64,000 bases of DNA from Bacteroidota bacterium (GTDB lineage: Bacteria > Bacteroidota > Ignavibacteria > UBA10030 > UBA8401), in assembly GCA_021796215.1 (NCBI GenBank), contig JAJYOK010000019.1:1-64000 (forward strand). Reading direction: 5' to 3'. The notes below the pieces were generated by a model, which had not been told where the DNA came from, searched no databases, and worked only from the letters and a program-made list of their open reading frames with translations. A program made the position numbers and the translations under genes. Position 1 is the stretch's first letter. Each line of letters starts with the position of its first letter. Of the stretch, positions 58,661 to 64,000 are shown one piece after another.

Positions 58661-58815
58661 CCGGCGTTGTGCTGGTCTATTCATTTCTCTTTGGCGTGGG
58701 AAAGCTTTTGTTCGGTGAAACGGTATTAGGCTCTTCGCTTATCGTCGTAGGAATACTTGCGGGATTTTCCATCAATTATTTATTGACGAAATTAAAAATT
58801 GTGCTGACGAAATGA
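58642..58815 (+). CDS. 57-residue membrane protein resembling the symporter C-terminus
   Basis: The frame starts at an ATG 19 bases inside the symporter gene and encodes MENIRITGVVLVYSFLFGVG then KLLFGETVLGSSLIVVGILA and a short tail. It has two hydrophobic helices. Its sequence is strikingly like the last part of the preceding symporter (GVAMIYALLFGTGKLILGET), so it is a duplicated C-terminal helical hairpin, now a separate gene in a different frame. Translation is probably coupled to the symporter. A regulator or stabilising subunit is plausible; an alternative is a nonfunctional duplication remnant. Confidence 0.7.
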   Translation: MENIRITGVVLVYSFLFGVGKLLFGETVLGSSLIVVGILAGFSINYLLTKLKIVLTK

Positions 58816-58852
58816 ATTGCAAAAAGCAAAAATATCTCGAGAGAAATGGTGG

Positions 58853-58909
58853 GTCAGACATTCCTGTCTGACGCTTTTATTAGAGCTTAGACAGGCAAGA
58901 ATGCCTGTC
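58853..58909. repeat. Pair of palindromes downstream of symporters
   Basis: GTCAGACA/TGTCTGAC around TTCC (58853-58872) and GACAGGCA/TGCCTGTC around AGAA (58890-58909). The first is followed by GCTTTT on the plus strand and could end the symporter transcript. Confidence 0.7.
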
Positions 58910-58957
58910 CTACTGGTCGAAAAAGTTAGTAAACAGCCTCATTCTCTTTAATAGTGT

Positions 58958-59158
58958 ATGATAAAATTTCTTCTCTGGCTTATTCTTCTTGTCCTCTGCT
59001 GGCCCCTTGCACTCTTTGCGCTGGTCGCGTACCCGTTTGTGTGGCTGCTTCTGCTTCCCTTCCGCATTCTTGGAATCGCCGTTGACGGCGTGCTTCATCT
59101 CGTTTGGGCAATTGTCACGCTCCCTGCACGCGTGCTTGGCGGAAAGCCGAAGCGATAA
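58958..59158 (+). CDS. Small hydrophobic membrane protein
   Basis: The 66-residue protein is nearly all hydrophobic (MIKFLLWLILLVLCWPLALF onward) with two or three short membrane segments and a basic tail (GGKPKR). Cysteine at about position 14. No family was recognised. Composition and start position are compatible with a real small protein. It is flanked by palindromes on both sides and has no coupled neighbour. Confidence 0.6.
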   Translation: MIKFLLWLILLVLCWPLALFALVAYPFVWLLLLPFRILGIAVDGVLHLVWAIVTLPARVLGGKPKR

Positions 59159-59287
59159 AATCACACGAGGAATAGCCCTGGTCTCACTGAGCGCAGTCAA
59201 AGTGCAAACTCACCATAACACAGCAGGGGTGACAAAAAAATACATGTCAGAATCTTTCCGGAATAATTCTGCCATAATTAACCTCCG

Positions 59288-59338
59288 CCCCGCACTTAAG
59301 TGTGGGGGATAATACACTCACACACAGGCTTCAGCCCT
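59288..59338. repeat. REP-like composite: two hairpins with CTCACACAC spacer
   Basis: CCCCGCACTT/AAGTGTGGGG (one G-T pair), an ACACTCACACAC spacer, then GGCTTCAGCC. The same composite recurs at 60281-60336. Confidence 0.65.
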
Positions 59339-59429
59339 GATTTCTGTCATGTCCGAAGTTGAAAACCACGCTGCAGGCATGCGGACTCCTTCCGAGTTGA
59401 GCACCGCGTGACATCCATCGCAACGCACA

Positions 59430-59846
59430 TTACGCCGGATTGATTAACCGCGAAATTCCAATCTTGTATCCATCCGGATCGTGCAGACGAATCATCCGCA
59501 CTCCCCACGACGTGTCAGCCGGTTCCGTGTCGAGTGTGCCGCCATGTTCCTTTATCCGCTTGGCAAGCTCATCAATATCTTGATTCGTTCTGATGTTGAA
59601 TGAAAACCCTAACCCCTTAATCCGTTCCCAGCCCTTCGCCCCGTCATCCTGATTGAGCGCAATCCGCACCGGACCGGCATTCACCGTTACACTTCTCAGC
59701 TTTCCGTCCCGCTCAATTCTCCGTTCAATGGAAAAGCCGACGATATCATGGTACCACTCAACGCTTTTCTGAAGTTCTTTGACTGTCAGCGAAATGGAAA
59801 TAGTCGTTGCTTCGAACGGTCTTGCATCCTCTCTGTTTGTTGCCAT
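59430..59846 (-). CDS. VOC-superfamily (glyoxalase/bleomycin-resistance-like) protein
   Basis: The 138-residue protein has two beta-alpha-beta-beta-beta modules: SISLTVKELQKSVEWYHDIV then the C-terminal IRLHDPDGYKIGI with the HDPDG turn typical of the family. The metal-binding set is incomplete to the eye (no clear His at strand 1), so activity may be non-metal or lost. Substrate unknown. It is isolated between two repeat-rich stretches. Confidence 0.88.
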   Translation of the reverse strand: MATNREDARPFEATTISISLTVKELQKSVEWYHDIVGFSIERRIERDGKLRSVTVNAGPVRIALNQDDGAKGWERIKGLGFSFNIRTNQDIDELAKRIKEHGGTLDTEPADTSWGVRMIRLHDPDGYKIGISRLINPA

Positions 59847-59890
59847 ACTTCTCCTTCTCTAAATAAAAGGTATCTCTGAAAACTGGTTTT

Positions 59891-59968
59891 TCTCACGCAA
59901 AGGCACCAAGATGTTAAGGAAATATATCAAAAAATTAGTTCTTTGCACCTTTGGGGCTTTGCGAGAGA
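59891..59968. repeat. Imperfect inverted repeat of the CGCAAAGGCAC type
   Basis: TCTCACGCAAAGGCACCAAG and TTTGGGGCTTTGCGAGAG are partly complementary with a loop of about 30 bases. The pattern is related to the repeats beside the GxxExxY gene and to the sequence before 8297. Confidence 0.55.
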
Positions 59969-60079
59969 ATTGTCTTTTGAGTTTTTAGAGACGCCCTAAA
60001 GTAAATACTCATCGCGTCCTTGCGGTGAAAATCTTTTGGCGGGGGGCACTGCACCTCGTTCCCAACGTCCACACTCTAA

Positions 60080-60336
60080 CCCCACGATTCATCGTGGGGA
60101 ATAAGCGCAAGCTCACCATCCTGTAACTCTCTGATTTATTGCGGAGATACCGCACGCAAATACTTCTTCGGGCTTCAGCCCATAGCAGTCATGGCTAAAG
60201 ACCACTTTCTCTGTCTGGCACTTGCCCCATGCTGAAGCATGGGGTTCGAGAATTAGCGCTGATAATATCCATTATTTCAACCCCACGATTCATCGTGGGG
60301 AAGCAACACACTCACACACCGCCCGGGCTTCAGCCC
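60080..60336. repeat. Cluster of REP-like palindromes
   Basis: Within 257 bases there are two exact copies of CCCCACGATTCATCGTGGGG (60080 and 60281), one CCCCATGCTGAAGCATGGGG (60225) and two GGGCTTCAGCCC (60170 and 60325). Order and spacer words repeat (CTCACACAC, TCATGGCTAAAGACCAC-like). No transposase is adjacent. Confidence 0.85.
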
Positions 60337-60346
60337 TGACTTTACC

Positions 60347-60559
60347 TCATTCTTCCTCAACAAACGGATAAAACTCCCTCTCACTGCACAGATTCATTTT
60401 TGCAGCAAGCCAATCTTCAATTGCATCCCTCACCTCCCCAATCATTTCGATATTCCATTCAATCTCTTGCCGTGTGGGATTAAGGCGTTGGAGTGTTTCA
60501 AAGATTATGTTGTCAACATAATCTTGTCTCGAAATTTGCTGGTCAGTAAGTTCGGGCAT
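60347..60559 (-). CDS. Small hypothetical protein
   Basis: The 70-residue acidic protein (MPELTDQQISRQDYVDNIIF and on to FYPFVEEE) is predicted helical, with no signal peptide, cysteine pair or known motif. It starts with an ATG; no strong Shine-Dalgarno. It lies between a palindrome cluster and the restriction-like island. Codon and residue composition look coding, but homologues cannot be checked. Confidence 0.5.
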   Translation of the reverse strand: MPELTDQQISRQDYVDNIIFETLQRLNPTRQEIEWNIEMIGEVRDAIEDWLAAKMNLCSEREFYPFVEEE

Positions 60560-60766
60560 GGCATTAGAATTGTAATTTGCTTTGTTTCAAACGTCCTGCT
60601 GGCGATGCAAACCGCGCTCCGCAGGAACGGCATATTTGAAAAGGAAAACAACTATGCTCGTCATGCTGAGCGCAGCGAAGCATCCAGTTCTGTGTTTTTC
60701 GCATAGCCGCACTGAGCAAAGACGAAGTGCGTACTGTTAATTAAAATTGCGGTGCGCCTTCGCCTC

Positions 60767-61054
60767 TTACCTTAAAATGCTGTAACGAATTCGGGAGAGG
60801 TCTTCATCTGCTTTCGGTTTACGAAATACAAATAAATGCTCATGCATGATAAGATAAAACTGAAAACTTTTAGCTCTGTCTTTCCATCGCTGTCCATACT
60901 TCGTGTTGTGCTGAGTTTTGATAATCTCTTCTTTCAAAGCAAAACCATTCCGAAGGCAGCGATCCAGAACAAAATGAGAGAGTGGCACATAGTGCTGTCC
61001 TTTTCGAGTATCGCCAATGAGCACGGCACAATATCGGTTGGGTTTTTTCGCCAT
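60767..61054 (-). pseudogene. C-terminal fragment of an N4/N6 DNA methyltransferase
   Basis: The 95 residues match the end of site-specific DNA methylases: RYCAVLIGDTRKGQHYVPLS, GFALKEEIIKTQHN and FYLIMHEHLFVFRKPKADED. The AdoMet pocket and the DPPY-type catalytic motif are missing. In its own frame a stop lies upstream (about 61090). A run of six A residues near 61050 would, with one base shift, join it to a frame starting MMRELNVPKGDLAGTRWRK, but even that adds only about 20 residues. Therefore it is a remnant or a naturally truncated partner. It lies downstream of the adenine methyltransferase and nuclease-like genes on the same strand. Confidence 0.65.
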
Positions 61055-61123
61055 CTCGTTCCCGCCAAGTCCCCTTTCGGAACATTAAGTTCCCTCATCA
61101 TAGCACCTGCCCCCCCTGCAAAG

Positions 61124-61717
61124 TTAAAACAATTCGTCAAAGTTACTTCCTTCACCGCTTCTAATCACATGCATCTTGTGTGTAATCTTGTCAAAGCGAA
61201 CAGATTTAATTACCGGCACTGATAATTTATATGGACTATCAAGCTCTGGATAATAAATCACAACACAGGACGGAAACGGCGCGGATTGTTTTCCGTCGCC
61301 AAAACTAATTCTGCCAGAAATAAACCGGATTTCCGACGCCCTCATAACCCAATCGTGCCACCATTTAGTGTCTGTGCGACTTGGAATAAGACACACCACT
61401 AAAGCACCTCGCTGACTTTCTTCAAAAGCTTTTTTCATCCACTTAGAAATATTTTTCCCATACGGAGGATTCATCCAGCAGCGAAACGGGCTCCACTCTC
61501 GTTTCAATCCGTCAACTGACTTGTCAAAATACACTTTACATTTTGTATTTTCAGAGGTAGCACATACATCAACTTGAAACTGAAATTCATTGGTAAGTGC
61601 TGAGAATACGTACTTGGGCGTTTCCCACTCTTCGGTTCGACTTGTAAATAGACCGGTCGTTAATCTTGATTTGCTATCTTCTACAGTTGTAACTCTAAAT
61701 AAATTTTTCGATTTCAT
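61124..61717 (-). CDS. Phage-type DNA N6-adenine methyltransferase
   Basis: The 197-residue protein has the features of phage-type Dam-family (DNA_N-6-adenine) methylases: EWETPKYVFSALTNEFQFQV, CATSENTKCKVYF, catalytic CWMNPPYGKNISKWM (NPPY) and ALVVCLIPSRTDTKWWHDWV followed by IRFISGRISFGDG and APFPSCVVIYY. It methylates adenine in a short DNA site. It begins seven bases after the nuclease-like gene, suggesting a coupled modification partner. The local DNA is more AT-rich than most of the window. Confidence 0.9.
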   Translation of the reverse strand: MKSKNLFRVTTVEDSKSRLTTGLFTSRTEEWETPKYVFSALTNEFQFQVDVCATSENTKCKVYFDKSVDGLKREWSPFRCWMNPPYGKNISKWMKKAFEESQRGALVVCLIPSRTDTKWWHDWVMRASEIRFISGRISFGDGKQSAPFPSCVVIYYPELDSPYKLSVPVIKSVRFDKITHKMHVIRSGEGSNFDELF

Positions 61718-61724
61718 TCTGAAA

Positions 61725-62450
61725 TTACAAGTCGGCTTCGATTAAGCTTAATTCAACTGTTTTCACATGAAGGTCAGCTACGACATCATACGGAAGGAAT
61801 TTTACTCGATGCTCAATATTTTTGAATGCTGTAAATGCTAAAGCTGAATGGAACTGTTTTTCTCGCACTTTGTCTGCCACAATTCGAAAGTCAACACTAA
61901 AATCTTGAAGCTCGAGAAACTTCAAAAGAGAGTTTTTGAAATCCGTCGAATGCTCAACTTCAAAAAAAGCTTGTGGAAACTTGCGTTCGTTAAACCACGA
62001 GACATCAATTGTAGATGCTTTATCTATTATATGATCGTAAGTAAAATTATAGAATTGATCAACTGTTGCTACTTCTTTCAACGGCTTTTCAAGATATTTT
62101 TTATTCTTATCCTGATAAGGAACAAATGTTTCAAACTTCTTTAATTTCCCTATTTCAAGCAATAGCCCTTGATAATACGAATGATTAAAGTCAGTGGCGG
62201 ATGGAGTTCTTCTTTTTCCTATCTCAAACAGGTGCAATACTTTTTCCTTTTCTGTTTTAAGTGCCCAAAGCCCGGGTTTGATTTTGAAAAAGAACCGCTC
62301 GTCTTGAACGATACGCCTAATTGAGGCAAGTGGAGTTTTTGTTCCCCATTTAACCTTCTCGATCTTAAAAACTTCTTGGTACAAATTTCCGAGTGTTGCA
62401 TATCCCCCTTTGGATTTCATAACCTCAATAACCGCTTCGTACTGCTTCAT
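61725..62450 (-). CDS. Putative restriction-endonuclease-like protein with N-terminal winged helix
   Basis: The 241-residue protein starts with a winged-helix-like domain (residues 1-75: MKQYEAVIEVMKSKGGYATL, PLASIRRIVQDERFFFKIKP). The C-terminal part has IDVSWFNERKFPQAFFEVEHSTDF, an ID...E-x-E pattern like a PD-(D/E)XK nuclease core, followed by basic helices. Together with the adjacent methyltransferase this suggests a restriction-modification pair, but no family was identified for certain. I chose ATG 62450 because GGAG lies eight bases upstream; a GTG at 62504 would add 18 residues. The gene is visibly AT-rich, a sign of acquisition. Confidence 0.6.
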   Translation of the reverse strand: MKQYEAVIEVMKSKGGYATLGNLYQEVFKIEKVKWGTKTPLASIRRIVQDERFFFKIKPGLWALKTEKEKVLHLFEIGKRRTPSATDFNHSYYQGLLLEIGKLKKFETFVPYQDKNKKYLEKPLKEVATVDQFYNFTYDHIIDKASTIDVSWFNERKFPQAFFEVEHSTDFKNSLLKFLELQDFSVDFRIVADKVREKQFHSALAFTAFKNIEHRVKFLPYDVVADLHVKTVELSLIEADL

Positions 62451-62538
62451 AAGGTTTGCTCCAACAATTAACGGTTTGAATGGTAATACTTTCACATCAA
62501 CCACAAAGATTCAATAAATGAGGTAGTTAATTAAACTC

Positions 62539-62587
62539 CACCTAAAGTAACCAAACCCTCTGCGAAGGTCAAGAAAAAGCTTCTGTC
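62539..62587. repeat. Direct repeat A, copy 1
   Basis: CACCTAAAGTAACCAAACCC followed by TC(T/C)GCGAAG and AAGAAAAA; copy 2 at 63005-63053 differs at only a few bases. The two copies are 466 bases apart. Confidence 0.75.
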
Positions 62588-62658
62588 CCCCTCTCGCTCA
62601 ACCATTCTGTCTCTTTCTGCGTGCAATACAGTTCACCTTTGGTTTTTCATCCACAGTG

Positions 62659-62790
62659 TTAAAAGCCATCGGTAAATTTTGTTATGTTATTTTTCCGCAT
62701 CTTCCGTTTTGCAAATGCCAGTACAATCAATCCGAGAAATACCATTGCTAACATTGCCGGCAGCGCATAATTTCTAATGAGTTCTTCCAT
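62659..62790 (-). CDS. Possible 43-residue single-helix membrane protein
   Basis: The frame encodes MEELIRNYALPAMLAMVFLG followed by LIVLAFAKRKMRKNNITKFT and three more residues. There is one transmembrane helix and a basic C-terminal tail, a layout of genuine small membrane proteins. GATGAAG lies upstream. It is too short to confirm by composition. Confidence 0.4.
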   Translation of the reverse strand: MEELIRNYALPAMLAMVFLGLIVLAFAKRKMRKNNITKFTDGF

Positions 62791-63004
62791 ATTCAATACT
62801 TCATCTATTCAAACTTTTGCCGCTGCTTTGCCCGCTTCATTGCCCTCTCAAATTTCTGCTGGTCAATCTGCACGTGCAGGACGCCCGGTTTATTCGGAAG
62901 CAAAAATTTTCTTGCTGGCTTCGCTTTGTGCCTATAGCTTTGAGTTAAAGATTTCAGCTCAGCAATGGAATGATAATTAAATCCTGATTGACGGCAAACA
63001 GGTG

Positions 63005-63053
63005 CACCTAAAGTAACCAAACCCTCCGCGAAGTTCAAGAAAAAATTTGTCCT
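63005..63053. repeat. Direct repeat A, copy 2
   Basis: Near-identical to 62539-62587. It directly follows, on the minus strand, the end of the heptad array (encoding FFLELRGGFGYFR). Confidence 0.75.
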
Positions 63054-63246
63054 GCATTGCGCAGAACTGCTTCTGCACATCATTGGTCCAGCCCTGCATA
63101 TCATTTTTCTGGCTCTGCATATCGTTGGAACAGCCCTGCATGTTGTAGAACTGGCTCTGCATATCATTTTCCCTGCTCAGCATACCGTTAGAACAGCCCT
63201 GCATGTCGCAGAACTGGCTCTGCATATCATTTTCCCTGCTCTGCAT
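63037..63246 (-). repeat. 21-bp tandem repeat encoding heptads (MQSxxND)
   Basis: Ten 21-base units on the minus strand encode MQSREND, MQSQFCD, MQGCSNG, MLSREND, MQSQFYN, MQGCSND, MQSQKND, MQGWTND, VQKQFCA and MQDKFFL. A further partial unit (RQSSND) precedes the first ATG but is preceded by a stop codon. Third-position changes and conservative replacements suggest some coding constraint; the whole frame is 89 residues (62977-63246). Confidence 0.7.
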
Positions 63247-63363
63247 ATCGTTAGAACTCTGCCGAAATTAGAAAATACACTGTTTTCACCGGAAAACCCC
63301 ACATCAGGGCGGTGCGGGCCACGGTACGCCGCCCCTTATGTGGTTTCTCTTTACAGCCCGCCT

Positions 63364-64000
63364 TTATGGTGCAGGCGGTGTATCAGGCGGAGGTGGCGGT
63401 GTGTCACCATTGCCTCCGCCGGAAGGCGGCAGTGTGAAGCGAAGCTCATACGCATGCTGAAACTCTTTCAAAACAAGAGGTTCGCGGATGAACTCCGACT
63501 TCGCCGCCGCTTCTATCTCGTCCGCAATGTCGGTAACGGCTTTCAGCTTTGCCGCCGCCGCTGCGGTTGCCTGCGGGGATTCCTGTTTTCTGCCCACTTC
63601 CTGCGCCGTGTCGTCAGCCTCCAGTGCCTCGCGGTTGGCGGCAAGCTCGGTAAGGTCGGCGGCAACAAGCTTTCCTTTAGTGGTAAGAAGTGTTTCATGA
63701 GTGGTCCATGCTGACTCGATATCCTTCGCCCACTCAATCAGCTGAGATGTCGAGCGATTATAATTATCGCCGATGTGAAATAGTTCAAGAAGGTCGCTCT
63801 TCTTTCCGAACGCCGTCCTCGCTCCTCCCTGAATCTTCTGAATGGAGATGTGAAGCTCGTTCTTCGAAGAGCCTTCCTTTTTCGTTTTGTCTTTGCTCAC
63901 CGCTCTCTTTTCCGTAACAGCCGCATGCGAACCCTGCATGGCGGCGGAAGCGGAATCGTAGCTCGTAAGCAGCTCCGGTGTAATGCCTCGCGATGCAAGC
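63364..64000 (-). CDS. Hypothetical helical protein with Pro-rich tail (5' end outside window)
   Basis: The frame is open from the right edge (LASRGITPELLTSYDSASAA precedes the first internal Met) to a stop at 63364, so the start is outside. The visible 212 residues are Ala/Glu/Lys-rich and predicted mainly helical, with a region of about 100 residues (FGKKSDLLELFHIGDNYNRS to FIREPLVLKEF) and a C-terminal tail SGGGNGDTPPPPPDTPPAP. No signal, metal or nucleotide motif. Function unknown; the Pro tail may be flexible or bind proteins. Confidence 0.7.
   Translation of the reverse strand, partial: LASRGITPELLTSYDSASAAMQGSHAAVTEKRAVSKDKTKKEGSSKNELHISIQKIQGGARTAFGKKSDLLELFHIGDNYNRSTSQLIEWAKDIESAWTTHETLLTTKGKLVAADLTELAANREALEADDTAQEVGRKQESPQATAAAAAKLKAVTDIADEIEAAAKSEFIREPLVLKEFQHAYELRFTLPPSGGGNGDTPPPPPDTPPAP

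Larger units (their letters stand above)
62505..63363. other. Repeat-rich intergenic stretch
   Basis: This 860-base stretch holds a duplicated segment (62539-62587 and 63005-63053), a possible 43-residue gene (62659-62790) and the heptad array (63037-63246). Apart from these I see no gene, RNA or promoter. The repeats suggest recombination or element insertion. Confidence 0.6.

Noticed and set aside
60080-60336. CRISPR array
   Set aside because: Repeats are perfect palindromes at irregular spacing, with no constant spacer length, and no cas genes are nearby.
62805-63167. 120-residue minus-strand frame as a gene
   Set aside because: Its first half is a shifted reading of the heptad array and no usable start lies in the more protein-like second half; kept only as part of the repeat region.

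Overview
The window looks like a chromosomal contig from a Bacteroidota/Chlorobi-lineage bacterium, most plausibly an Ignavibacteria-like respirer. This rests on several signs. Secreted proteins end in type IX secretion (T9SS) type A sorting domains with the NYPNPFNPST signature. There are many multiheme c-type cytochromes. MreB/MreC/RodZ, a LarE homologue and two LspA paralogues are present, and intergenic DNA is rich in short palindromes. The assignment comes from protein signatures only; no rRNA or tRNA gene was seen.

Layout. Positions 1-13356 (all minus strand) hold a large electron-transfer locus. In transcription order it encodes a CbcL-like 13-heme/cytochrome b fusion, a 19-heme cytochrome, a stand-alone cytochrome b, a NapC/NirT-like 7-heme membrane cytochrome, a Rieske protein, a cytochrome b with PEWY motif, an 11-heme cytochrome, a c554-like tetraheme cytochrome, a beta-barrel outer-membrane protein, and a cytochrome with at least 13 hemes that runs off the left edge. 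Several genes overlap by 4 or 14 bases, so the core is one operon. Together they could take electrons from quinol through a bc-type complex and periplasmic hemes to the outer membrane. Upstream (13648-15747) lies a nonaheme cytochrome with a T9SS sorting domain; a paralogue sits at 28698-31424.

16044-23133 (minus) holds a degenerate receiver protein, molybdenum-cofactor genes (moeA, a moaC-mogA fusion), a stand-alone Lrp/AsnC effector domain, a DinB-like protein, a PLP decarboxylase, a PfkB kinase and lspA. 23325-31424 (minus) holds secreted or surface proteins: a DRGH nuclease lipoprotein, a T9SS-domain protein, a collagen-like protein with 61 GXY triplets, a beta-barrel-like protein and the second nonaheme cytochrome.

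32045-36246 (plus) has purN-purH and mreB-mreC. 36284-43992 (minus) has rluD, a second lspA, a DksA-like gene, ileS (with an in-frame inserted palindromic element), punA, divIVA and yggS. 44228-59158 (plus) has a TPR protein, aroE, larE, a receiver protein plus hybrid histidine kinase, a rodZ-like gene, ligA, a GxxExxY gene between inverted repeats, a STAS protein, two sodium/solute symporters and two tiny membrane proteins.

59159-64000 is accessory and repeat-rich: clustered palindromes, a VOC protein, an AT-rich restriction-modification-like island with a truncated methyltransferase, a 21-bp heptad-encoding tandem array, and a 5'-truncated hypothetical gene at the right edge.
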